Source: a virus
Strand: one strand, 5' to 3'
Virus record (IMG/VR): IMGVR_UViG_3300037068_000051
Location: 1 to 39,282 of that record
DNA: 39,282 bases
Position 1 is the stretch's first letter. Each line of letters begins with the position of its first letter. The notes beneath the pieces were generated by a model. It was not told the origin of the DNA and did not search any database. It saw only the letters and a list, made by a program, of their open reading frames with translations. Positions 14,134 through 20,151 of this stretch are shown here, one piece after another. The position numbers and the translations under genes are program-made.

Positions 14134-14405
14134 GATTGCACCGTCGAAAGTAACGCTTCGATCTTGTCGTGCTCGCGCGCCGTCCAATGCGCGGAGCCCG
14201 AGCCCGCGTCAATGCGCTTGCTGATCGCGCGGAGCGTAGCTAGCGCACTTTGCAGCTTGTGCAACGCGTCGACGATATCCGACGCGGGCACGATCCCGCC
14301 ATCGTCGACGCGATACACCGCACCGCCGCACGCGAAAAACACGGCGCGAGCTGCCCGAGCTTGCGCGCGCAGCGCTTCGAATATCGCATCCGTTCGCGCC
14401 TTCAC
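14130..14405 (-). CDS. Hypothetical protein (91 aa)
   Basis: GTG 14405 overlaps the upstream stop (GTGA). The 91-residue product has helix TDAIFEALRAQARAARAV, a short FFACGGAVYRVDDGG strand region, and a long helix to the end (DIVDALHKLQSALATLRAIS). No family recognised. Confidence 0.62.
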   Translation of the reverse strand: MKARTDAIFEALRAQARAARAVFFACGGAVYRVDDGGIVPASDIVDALHKLQSALATLRAISKRIDAGSGSAHWTAREHDKIEALLSTVQS

Positions 14406-14674
14406 GATTGCACCTTGGCGGCGTAGTACTTGCGCGACTTTTCGAGCTTGGCAAGCGCACGGTGCGCGCGCGCTTGCTTGCGCGCCCATCGCACAATCGC
14501 CGCGTCGAGCTTGGCGAGCTTCGCCGCCTGCCGCTTGCGCAACGCGTCGGCCGGGCTCGCCCTGGCGCGCACGGGCTCGGGCGCCGGCTCGGGCTCCCTG
14601 GCGGCTGATAGGTCTATGCCTTCGAAGCGATGCCTTGCGGGCGCCGCCCTGGCGTTTAATCGTTTCGCTTTCAT
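14402..14674 (-). CDS. Hypothetical very basic protein (90 aa)
   Basis: ATG 14674 follows the leader GGAGACGCCAAC. The 90-residue product is rich in Arg/Lys/Ala with a Pro/Glu segment (REPEPAPEPVRAR) and then a basic helix (LAKLDAAIVRWARKQARAHR). It may bind nucleic acid. No family recognised. Confidence 0.62.
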   Translation of the reverse strand: MKAKRLNARAAPARHRFEGIDLSAAREPEPAPEPVRARASPADALRKRQAAKLAKLDAAIVRWARKQARAHRALAKLEKSRKYYAAKVQS

Positions 14675-14686
14675 GTTGGCGTCTCC
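14675..14686 (-). promoter_or_regulatory. Shared ribosome-binding leader GGAGACGCCAAC (copy 3)
   Basis: Eleven of twelve bases match the shared leader before ATG 14674; the last A is C. It lies between the double hairpin and the start codon. Confidence 0.65.
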
Positions 14687-14691
14687 TGTGT

Positions 14692-14738
14692 CGGGCACTA
14701 TGCCCGCCAAGGGCTCTAGATCGATCCTAGAGCCCTTG
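14692..14738 (-). terminator. Double hairpin below the AAA+ gene, possible terminator/attenuator
   Basis: CAAGGGCTCTAG (14708-14719) pairs perfectly with CTAGAGCCCTTG (14727-14738) across a 7-base loop, a 12-bp stem just 12 bases after the AAA+ gene's stop on the minus strand. A second stem CGGGCA/TGCCCG (14692-14697/14701-14706) follows. There is no strong T-run. It may lower downstream expression or define the 3' end of the three-gene AAA+ transcript. Confidence 0.6.
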
Positions 14739-14750
14739 ACGGATCGCGTG

Positions 14751-16346
14751 CTAGGCAAGATCGAGCGCGCGCTTTCCTGGCGCCTTGGCGGCCGTGCTAA
14801 CGGCTTCGGCGCTCGATGCCGGGCGGGCACGTCCTACGCTCCAATCGCGGAGCCGCTTAACCTTTTCGGCTGCGGTCTTAGTAAGCGGCACGACAGTTGA
14901 CGCGGCGGCGATTAAATCCTTTGTGCGAATCTCGCGCGCCTTATCATTGAACGCTGCAAATAGCGCGTCGGGCACAATCGCCGCAATTTCGGAGCCGGTA
15001 AAGCCTTCGCACGCCGCGCTAATCTGTTCGCTATCGATCGGCACTGATCCGCGCCCGTGCGCCTTCATTGCAGCGGCGACGACAGCGGCGCGCTCGTCAG
15101 CGTTCGGCACGTCGACGAAAAACAATTCATCGAATCGCCCCTTGCGCAACAGCTCGGGCGGGAGCCCTTCAACATCGTTCGCTGTCGCGACGACGAACGC
15201 TTCGCCTTGGCGCTCCTGCATCCATGACAGAATCGAGCCGAGCGCGTCAGACGATACGCCACCGTCAGCGCTGCCGCTCGTCGCGCCTTGCAACGCTTTT
15301 TCTATTTCGTCAAACCAGACAACACAGCGGCCGATCGCTTCAATAACTTTGAAAGCCTTGCGAAGATTCGATTCGCTTTCGCCGACGAATTTCGACTTTA
15401 GCGCGCCAAGGTCGACGCGCAACAGCGGCACGCCCCAAGCGGCTGCAACAGCCTTTGCCGTTAGCGACTTTCCGCAGCCGGGCACGCCAACGAGCATGAC
15501 GCCGCGCGGCGCGGGAAGCCCATAATCCCGCGCTTGCTTGCTATACGCAGCCTTGCGCACTGTGAGCCAGCCTTTTAGATTCTCCAGCCCGCCAACGGCA
15601 TCGAGCCCGCCCGGGATCGGGTCGTACCATTCCAAAATCCGCTCGCGCGCAATCACGCGCTTTTTTTCGCCGCTGACGATGGCGGGATCGATGCGGCGCG
15701 ATTGCACGAGCGAGCGCGCGTAACAGCTCGCCGCTTCTTCGCCGCTTAGTCCGATCGCCGCATCGATCGCCGCTTCGCGCGTGCCGTTCGGCGCCGCAGC
15801 CGCTTGCAGCTCGTCGGGCAGCCCTGCAATAGCGCCATCGAGAATCGCCGCGACTTCGGCGCGGTCGGGCATCGGCCATTCGATAACGGTCGTATGCCCC
15901 GCCAGCTCGGGCGGCACGTCGCCGCTAGGCGAAAGCACGATGATTGCTTGCGCGCTCGCCTTGGCGGCCGTTGGCAAGCTCCGCGCTAAGTTGCGGAGCT
16001 GGCGCATTTGCACGGCGCCGCTTTGTCCCTGGAGCCATGCCGGAAGATCGCGCATGATCCACAATCCGCGCTCGTCGCCGCTCGTCGCGCGATTGCCGAT
16101 CAGCGTAAGCATTGCAGCCGGATCGTTCAAGTCGCTGCCGAAGCGGGAGCCGTTAATATCGGCCGCGCCTTGCGCAACGTCCCAAGTGCGCGCGATGTAG
16201 CCGGCATTGGCGCCGGCTTCGAATAGCGAGCGCTCGACGCGCGCTTCTTCGCGCGTCACGATCCACAACAGCGAATTGCGAGCGCGGAGCAGCGCCGAAA
16301 CGTCGGCCGCTGCGCGTATACCATTGTTGCTTGTCGTCGTCGTCAT
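14751..16346 (-). CDS. Ycf46-like AAA+ ATPase
   Basis: Start ATG 16346 is preceded by AGGAGCAATTG. The 531-residue product has a degenerate N-terminal AAA-like half (LLRARNSLLWIVTREEARV ... WIMRDLPAWL ... AIIVLSPSGDVPPEL) and a C-terminal AAA+ domain. The latter has Walker A GVPGCGKS (K293), VGESESNLR, Walker B VVWFDEIEKAL (D346-E347), sensor VATAND and the second-region RKGRFDELFFVD. This two-part layout with 'PPEL...EWPMPDR' matches the Ycf46 family of cyanobacteria and some other bacteria. It would use ATP to remodel a protein partner. No protease domain is fused. Its neighbours upstream may be its partners. Confidence 0.85.
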   Translation of the reverse strand: MTTTTSNNGIRAAADVSALLRARNSLLWIVTREEARVERSLFEAGANAGYIARTWDVAQGAADINGSRFGSDLNDPAAMLTLIGNRATSGDERGLWIMRDLPAWLQGQSGAVQMRQLRNLARSLPTAAKASAQAIIVLSPSGDVPPELAGHTTVIEWPMPDRAEVAAILDGAIAGLPDELQAAAAPNGTREAAIDAAIGLSGEEAASCYARSLVQSRRIDPAIVSGEKKRVIARERILEWYDPIPGGLDAVGGLENLKGWLTVRKAAYSKQARDYGLPAPRGVMLVGVPGCGKSLTAKAVAAAWGVPLLRVDLGALKSKFVGESESNLRKAFKVIEAIGRCVVWFDEIEKALQGATSGSADGGVSSDALGSILSWMQERQGEAFVVATANDVEGLPPELLRKGRFDELFFVDVPNADERAAVVAAAMKAHGRGSVPIDSEQISAACEGFTGSEIAAIVPDALFAAFNDKAREIRTKDLIAAASTVVPLTKTAAEKVKRLRDWSVGRARPASSAEAVSTAAKAPGKRALDLA

Positions 16347-16365
16347 GTTCAATTGCTCCTGTTGT

Positions 16366-16384
16366 GGCGCCAGCTATAGGCGCC
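16366..16384 (-). other. Short hairpin upstream of the AAA+ gene
   Basis: GGCGCC at 16366-16371 pairs with GGCGCC at 16379-16384 across a 7-base loop (AGCTATA). It lies in the 53-bp gap between 16400 and 16346, shortly before the AAA+ gene's ribosome-binding site. It could modulate translation. Stem is only 6 bp. Confidence 0.4.
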
Positions 16385-16399
16385 GGATTGAGTCGTGCT

Positions 16400-16741
16400 C
16401 TAGTGCCCCTTGTGCCACGTATGCCCGCCGTCGTGCGAATGCAGCCCTTGTCCCACGGCTTGCTTATCGATCGAGCGCCCCGCGAGCTGTTCAGCCTTGG
16501 CGATTGCAGCCTTAGCGAGCGGCGAGCCCGACACCATGATGCGACGATAGGCGCACGCGTCTGTCACTCCATCGCGCGCTTCGTCGTCGATGCCTTCGAA
16601 CGCTACGCCGCCGTTCGATCCGACCTTGGCGCGAATGCGGCCGGCTATCAGCCCGGCCGCGAAGCGATCAACAGCGGCGCGCACTTCCGCGATTCGCTCG
16701 CTGATCGTTTGCTGCGGCTTTAACTTGGTATCGCAAGGCAT
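16400..16741 (-). CDS. Hypothetical protein with His-rich tail, partner of the AAA+ gene
   Basis: Start ATG 16741 has CAGGAGTAAG upstream. The 113-residue product starts MPCDTKLKPQQTISERIAEV, continues with GVAFEGIDDEARDGVTDACAYRRIM and ends HSHDGGHTWHKGH, a cluster of five histidines that could bind metal. I recall MPCDT... proteins of this size in other phages and bacteria, unassigned. It lies between the AAA+ gene and the 265-residue gene, with 6 bp to the latter. Confidence 0.68.
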   Translation of the reverse strand: MPCDTKLKPQQTISERIAEVRAAVDRFAAGLIAGRIRAKVGSNGGVAFEGIDDEARDGVTDACAYRRIMVSGSPLAKAAIAKAEQLAGRSIDKQAVGQGLHSHDGGHTWHKGH

Positions 16742-16747
16742 GGCGGC

Positions 16748-17545
16748 TTACTCCTGATCGAATGAGACGACGGGCGCGCGCGGCTCGTCGACGGAAAGCG
16801 CGGGAGTGTCAAGATCGAGCGTGCGCGGCGCGACTTCGGAGCGCTCGACTTGCAAGGGCTGTTCGTCAAGGTCTAAAAACGACGTGCGCGCCGCTGCTAT
16901 CTTGCGCGCCACTTCGCCATCGATCGCGACGGCCGCGACTTCGCCAGCCTTCGCCGCGCGCACAATTTCGCGCGCCGCACGGCGGGCAGCGTCGACGGCG
17001 CCCTTAACCTTGTTCGCGCCTTCGGCCGTCAACATTTGCGCAATTTCCTGCGCACGCCGCGCCGCATCGCGCACGGCCGCCGGATCGAGCTTAGTAACGC
17101 CCGCTTCCATCGTCGCCAGTATTTGCGCCAGCTCGCCGCGAATCGCGCGCGCCGCTTCTACATCGTCTTGCGCAACACGCCCCGCGATCATGTATACATC
17201 GATGCGCGTAATTTTCGCGGTCGCATTAAACGCGTCGACCATTGCGCGCGCTTGCTTCATCGCTTCGTCAAGCTCGCTCGCCTTATCTTCGGGGCACAAG
17301 TGTCCGAAGGCTGTCGCCGCGCAAACCTTGCTGACGGTATAGCTTGCTTCGCGCCGCACTTTACCGGCGGCTTCGAATTCGATCGCGTCTGCAATCGTGC
17401 GCTCGGTTTCCCATTTAGCGAAGCGCTCGCCTTCGGGCGTTGCATGATCGGAAATAATGTCGCGCTTTGTGTAGCTGACGTTTCCGCGCAAGCTCGTTTT
17501 GATTGCGACGAGCAAGCCCGGCCGCAGTGTTGAAGTGTTGAACAT
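16748..17545 (-). CDS. First early gene: conserved helical protein linked to the AAA+ ATPase
   Basis: Start ATG 17545 follows GGAGACGCCAAA, and the early promoter lies about 50 bp upstream. The 265-residue product begins MFNTSTLRPGLLVAIKTSLRG, with NVSYTKRDI, WETERTI and VCAATAFGHLCP, followed by a long helical region (about 85-205) and a Pro-rich C-terminal tail. I recall MF.TS.LRPGLLVS.KTS proteins beside AAA+ genes elsewhere. It is likely a functional partner of the AAA+ ATPase, perhaps its substrate or adaptor. Being first, it should be among the earliest proteins made. Confidence 0.7.
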   Translation of the reverse strand: MFNTSTLRPGLLVAIKTSLRGNVSYTKRDIISDHATPEGERFAKWETERTIADAIEFEAAGKVRREASYTVSKVCAATAFGHLCPEDKASELDEAMKQARAMVDAFNATAKITRIDVYMIAGRVAQDDVEAARAIRGELAQILATMEAGVTKLDPAAVRDAARRAQEIAQMLTAEGANKVKGAVDAARRAAREIVRAAKAGEVAAVAIDGEVARKIAAARTSFLDLDEQPLQVERSEVAPRTLDLDTPALSVDEPRAPVVSFDQE

Positions 17546-17557
17546 TTTGGCGTCTCC
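17546..17557 (-). promoter_or_regulatory. Shared ribosome-binding leader GGAGACGCCAAA (copy 4)
   Basis: Same leader directly before the first early gene's ATG at 17545, about 50 bases into the predicted early transcript. Confidence 0.7.
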
Positions 17558-17578
17558 GTTTGTCTAGGTTAGCGGCCC

Positions 17579-17599
17579 GGCTGGTATACCGGACCAGCC
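17579..17599. promoter_or_regulatory. Inverted repeat over the early transcription start, probable operator
   Basis: GGCTGGT (17579-17585) and ACCAGCC (17593-17599) form a perfect 7-bp inverted repeat with a 7-base centre. It lies just downstream of the minus-strand -10 box (17603-17608), over the expected start of transcription. That is a typical place for a repressor, possibly the Cro-like protein encoded at 17714. Confidence 0.6.
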
Positions 17600-17602
17600 C
17601 AT

Positions 17603-17631
17603 ATTTTCCGGTTTTCCGCAAAGGCTGTCAA
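17603..17631 (-). promoter_or_regulatory. Early (leftward) sigma-70 promoter
   Basis: On the minus strand, a perfect -35 TTGACA (17626-17631) is followed after exactly 17 bases by GAAAAT (17603-17608, four of six consensus). It points at the AAA+ early operon. The spacer includes TTTGCGGAA, three bases after the -35, the same element at the same offset as in the divergent promoter. Confidence 0.75.
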
Positions 17632-17693
17632 GGGGGCACGCTACGCCCGGGCGGGAGCCCTTGGGAGCCCGGGATTTGACCCTATTTGCGGAA
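17614..17693. repeat. 9-bp element shared by both divergent promoters (inverted pair)
   Basis: TTCCGCAAA at 17614-17622 is the reverse complement of TTTGCGGAA at 17685-17693. Relative to each promoter, the element starts exactly three bases after the -35 hexamer. A regulator binding here would sit between -35 and -10 of both promoters and could control both at once. Confidence 0.65.
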
Positions 17694-17704
17694 GCTCGTA
17701 CCCT
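17676..17704 (+). promoter_or_regulatory. Rightward promoter for the Cro-like gene
   Basis: TTGACC (17676-17681) is spaced 17 bases from TACCCT (17699-17704). Transcription should begin near 17711, only a few bases before the ATG at 17714, so the message may be leaderless or nearly so, as lambda cI from PRM. No Shine-Dalgarno sequence precedes that ATG. The weak -10 suggests low or activated expression. Confidence 0.6.
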
Positions 17705-17713
17705 AGCCCGACT

Positions 17714-17908
17714 ATGGATTACAAACAGCTCCTAAAACACTTTGGCGGATCGCTGACGGAGACGGCCGCCGCGTTGCAGCGGCCGACGAGCACGGTCTTT
17801 TTTTGGAAAAAGCACGGCATCCCGCGCGGCGTGCAATTCGAAATACAAGTGTTGACCGGCGGGAAGCTCCGCGCGTCGCCCGGCCGCCCGCGCCGCTTCG
17901 CGGCTTAG
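17714..17908 (+). CDS. Cro/YdaS-like helix-turn-helix regulator
   Basis: The 64-residue product begins MDYKQLLKHFGGSLTETAAAL, with a helix-turn-helix covering about residues 11-35 (GSLTETAAALQRPTSTVFFW) and the IPRGVQFEIQVLTGGKLRA end found in small Cro-like proteins. It likely binds the elements in the adjacent divergent control region and shuts one or both promoters. It is the only obvious switch-type regulator. No CI-type repressor or integrase was found, so a lysogenic role is not shown. The predicted message starts about three bases upstream, possibly leaderless. Confidence 0.8.
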   Translation: MDYKQLLKHFGGSLTETAAALQRPTSTVFFWKKHGIPRGVQFEIQVLTGGKLRASPGRPRRFAA

Positions 17909-17931
17909 TGCGGCGAAGGGGAGCGCCGCAC
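17908..17931 (+). promoter_or_regulatory. Hairpin that displays the Shine-Dalgarno sequence in its loop
   Basis: GTGCGGCG (17908-17915) pairs perfectly with CGCCGCAC (17924-17931), leaving AAGGGGAG as an 8-base loop. The loop is the Shine-Dalgarno sequence for the GTG start at 17933, which follows directly after the stem. The first stem base is the last base of the Cro-like gene's stop. The fold could present or hide the site and so tune endonuclease synthesis. Confidence 0.65.
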
Positions 17932-17932
17932 A

Positions 17933-18481
17933 GTGGCACGCTGGAGACTGCCCGCCGGCTACGTCGCGCGGCCGGCATACGTCGCCGAGCAGCGCAAAGC
18001 GAACGAGCGCGCCAACGCGACGGCCGATGCCATCAAGCTCGCGCCGCAGCCGCCTAAACGAGCCAAGGCGCCGCGCAAGGGGCACGCTACGGCATACCCT
18101 GGCGTGCCGGCACTGTTCCGCGCTTGCGGGCTGCCCGAGCCCGTCAGCGAATGCCCGTTCACGCCGCTGCGCGGCTGGCGCTTCGACTTCGCATGGCCGG
18201 CGCTGCGCATCGCGCTTGAAGTCGACGGCGGGCTGTTCACGGGCGGCGCGCACGTCAATGCGGCCGCGATCCTTCGCGATCATGACAAGCGCAACGCGGC
18301 CGCCGCGCTCGGCTGGCGAATCTTCTACTGCACGCCGCGCACGCTAAAGCACGCTCCCGCCATCATGCGGCAGGCGCTATTGCTCGCAATCATCCATGCG
18401 CCTGTCGGCCCGGGATCGCCAACAGCGGAGCAACACGCCGCCGCCGCTCGTCAGCTCGCCGCAAGCGATCGCCCGCCGTGA
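17933..18481 (+). CDS. Vsr/DUF559-like PD-(D/E)XK endonuclease
   Basis: The 182-residue product has a basic N-terminal region (about 1-55) and a nuclease core: RGWRFDFAWP with D85, then LRIALEVDGG with E96-x-D98, a conserved GGAHVN and later DHDKRNAAAALGWRIFYCTP. This is the usual layout of phage endonucleases of the DUF559/Vsr-like group, which act on branched or nicked DNA or host DNA. Start GTG 17933 uses AAGGGGAG in the hairpin loop just upstream. It is the second gene of the rightward operon, before the replication gene. Confidence 0.8.
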   Translation: MARWRLPAGYVARPAYVAEQRKANERANATADAIKLAPQPPKRAKAPRKGHATAYPGVPALFRACGLPEPVSECPFTPLRGWRFDFAWPALRIALEVDGGLFTGGAHVNAAAILRDHDKRNAAAALGWRIFYCTPRTLKHAPAIMRQALLLAIIHAPVGPGSPTAEQHAAAARQLAASDRPP

Positions 18482-18549
18482 AAGTGCAGCGATCCGCTGC
18501 AAATTGGCGCCAGCTCGCGCAGTGTTTCACGTTCAACAATCAACGCAAC

Positions 18550-18581
18550 GGATACCCCTAGGGATATCCCTACCGGATACC
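18550..18581. repeat. Iteron-like repeats upstream of the replication gene
   Basis: The 104-bp gap before the replication gene ends with a dense set of related words. GGATACC occurs at 18550-18556 and 18575-18581, TAGGGATATCCC at 18559-18570 and TATCCCTAC at 18565-18573. The 12-mer TAGGGATATCCC recurs inside the gene at 18965-18976. Such iterons at and within a phage initiator gene are the hallmark of a lambda-O-like origin. Confidence 0.6.
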
Positions 18582-18584
18582 GCA

Positions 18585-19211
18585 ATGAAGCGCCCCGCAT
18601 TCCAGTTTTATCCGCGCGAATGGCTCGCCGACGTTGCACTTCAAGCGTGCGACTCGGCAACTATTGGTGTATGGATTAACGCGTGTTGCGTTATGCACGA
18701 TTGCACGCCTTACGGGCACCTTGCGATCAATAATCAAGCCCTGACGGATAGAGAAGCGGCGAGCGCGTGCAAGGTTCCGCTAAAGGTCTACCAAAACAGA
18801 ATGGCGGAGCTGTTAAGTCGCGGAGTAGCAAGGCGAAACGATGCAGGCATTATCTATAGCGCGCGCATGGTAAAAGACGAAGCGGCACGCGAATATCAAG
18901 CAAGTTTCGGCCGCTTGTCATTGAACAATCCGAACGTGCCGCGCCCGAAACATAACGCCCCGCGTAGGGATATCCCCCAAGGTATCCCTACGGGAATCCC
19001 TGACAAACCATCCTCTGCATTTGCAGTTGCTTCTATAAATAAAAGCGATGTGATTAGAAGCAACGCAAGCGGCGTGCCGTTGCCCTGGCACGTCACACAA
19101 CAGGGCATCGTCGCAAAGGCGCAAGCGCTCGGCATCATCGCCGAGCACGACGAAACGCCCGAGCACTTGCGCGATCGAGTGCGCGAGCGATTGAAAAACT
19201 TGCAAGGCTGA
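18585..19211 (+). CDS. Replication-initiation (lambda O/DnaD-like) protein
   Basis: I chose ATG 18585, where the family-like sequence starts. The 208-residue product begins MKRPAFQFYPREWLADVAL, with IGVWINACCVMHDCTPYGHL and NNQALTDREAASACKVPLKVYQNRMAELLSRGVARR, the winged-helix head of phage replication proteins. The central linker holds IPQGIPTGIP, encoded by the iteron-like DNA. The C-terminal part (about 160-208) is a short helical region that may bind a host helicase loader or helicase. No phage helicase or polymerase was found, so the phage should use the host replisome. Confidence 0.72.
   Translation: MKRPAFQFYPREWLADVALQACDSATIGVWINACCVMHDCTPYGHLAINNQALTDREAASACKVPLKVYQNRMAELLSRGVARRNDAGIIYSARMVKDEAAREYQASFGRLSLNNPNVPRPKHNAPRRDIPQGIPTGIPDKPSSAFAVASINKSDVIRSNASGVPLPWHVTQQGIVAKAQALGIIAEHDETPEHLRDRVRERLKNLQG
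18964..19000. repeat. Iteron-like repeats inside the replication gene (candidate origin)
   Basis: GTAGGGATA (18964-18972) and TATCCCTAC (18983-18991) are inverse copies of the core seen at 18565-18573. GGTATCCCTACGGGAATCCC spans 18981-19000. They code for the Ile-Pro-Gly repeats of the protein. Position in the middle of the initiator gene parallels lambda ori in gene O. Confidence 0.6.
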
Positions 19212-19235
19212 CGGATAACTGCGCACAATCCGCGC

Positions 19236-19562
19236 ATGAAAGCCCGTCGCCAACGCCCCGCAAACGAGCAAGGCGACGCGCAGCCAGCCGCGAAGCTCCC
19301 GGCATGGCTCACCGATCCAAATGCAGCAATCCCGCTCGGATACGAGCTGCGGGGCAACGTTCATTGCCTCACGCTAGGCAACGCAAACGAGCCGCGCCCC
19401 GTCGTCAAAAGCGCACTGTCGCCGATCGAGCTGCCGAGCGATAAATTGTTAGCCCTGGCCGGCGGCGCCTTCGAAGCGATCGCGCATCAAAAGTGCTCGT
19501 TCGCAATGGCGCGCACGATCGCCGAAGGCTGGCGCAAGTGCTACGCCAAGGCGATGCACTGA
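19236..19562 (+). CDS. Hypothetical protein before the terminase genes (108 aa)
   Basis: ATG 19236; no strong Shine-Dalgarno sequence. The 108-residue product has a disordered basic start, then LPAWLTDPNAAIPLGYELRGNVHCL, a proline-containing link and a helical C-terminus FEAIAHQKCSFAMARTIAEGW. No family recognised. It lies between the replication gene and TerS. Confidence 0.65.
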   Translation: MKARRQRPANEQGDAQPAAKLPAWLTDPNAAIPLGYELRGNVHCLTLGNANEPRPVVKSALSPIELPSDKLLALAGGAFEAIAHQKCSFAMARTIAEGWRKCYAKAMH

Positions 19563-19566
19563 CGCC

Positions 19567-20151
19567 ATGCCCGGCCGCTCGCTGACAAGCCCTGACGACA
19601 AGCGACGGAAGCTCGCGGCGCTGTCCGCTTCGCGCCTGCGCACGCCCGCGCCCGCACGCGATGGCGGCGACGCTCCGACGAGCGCCGAGCTGGAGCTTGC
19701 GCGAGCCATCATGCGCGAAGTACAAGCGGGCTCCAATGTTGCCGAAGCGTGCGCACGTCGCGAGCTGCGCACGTTCGATTTTTGGGATTGGCTGGCGCGC
19801 GCTCCCGTGCTCGTCGTCGAATGGGACAGAGCACAAGCGCATCGAGCGCTTGCGTATGGCGAACAGCCGGTCGGAATCGCTGACGAAGCGCCGATGTTTT
19901 ACGTCGACAAGGGCGTGCGGCGTATCGATCCCGGCTTCGTTCAATTGCAAAAGCTCCGCATTAATGCGCGCCAATGGGATGCCGAGCGCTTGCAATCGGG
20001 GCGCTATGCTCCGCCGTCGACCGCTGCCGATCGCGGCCCGGTCGCTGTTACCGTCGTCGTCGAACGCTTCGTCGTCGGAAGTGCGGAGCGTGCGCAGCAA
20101 GGCGAGCAAGTGCCCGACGATGCAGAGCAACGCGAACGGATGCGCGCATGA
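19567..20151 (+). CDS. terS: Terminase small subunit
   Basis: The 194-residue product has a basic start, a helical DNA-binding part (ELELARAIMREVQAGSNVAEACARREL), WLARAPVLVVEWDRAQAHRALAYGE, and RIDPGFVQLQKLRINARQWDAERL, the series typical of phage TerS. It would recognise the pac site and load TerL. The end overlaps the TerL start (ATGATG/TGA). The C-terminal VTVVVERFVVG plus charged tail is the usual oligomerisation/TerL contact region. Confidence 0.8.
   Translation: MPGRSLTSPDDKRRKLAALSASRLRTPAPARDGGDAPTSAELELARAIMREVQAGSNVAEACARRELRTFDFWDWLARAPVLVVEWDRAQAHRALAYGEQPVGIADEAPMFYVDKGVRRIDPGFVQLQKLRINARQWDAERLQSGRYAPPSTAADRGPVAVTVVVERFVVGSAERAQQGEQVPDDAEQRERMRA

Noticed and set aside
6298-17545. 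CRISPR array or tRNA gene among the short repeats of the early region
   Set aside because: The repeats are single leader motifs and hairpins at gene starts. There is no regular repeat-spacer spacing and no cloverleaf.
17714-17908. Evidence for a lysogenic phage
   Set aside because: A Cro-like protein and operator-like sites are present, but I found no integrase, excisionase, CI-type repressor or attachment site. Temperate life is not supported.
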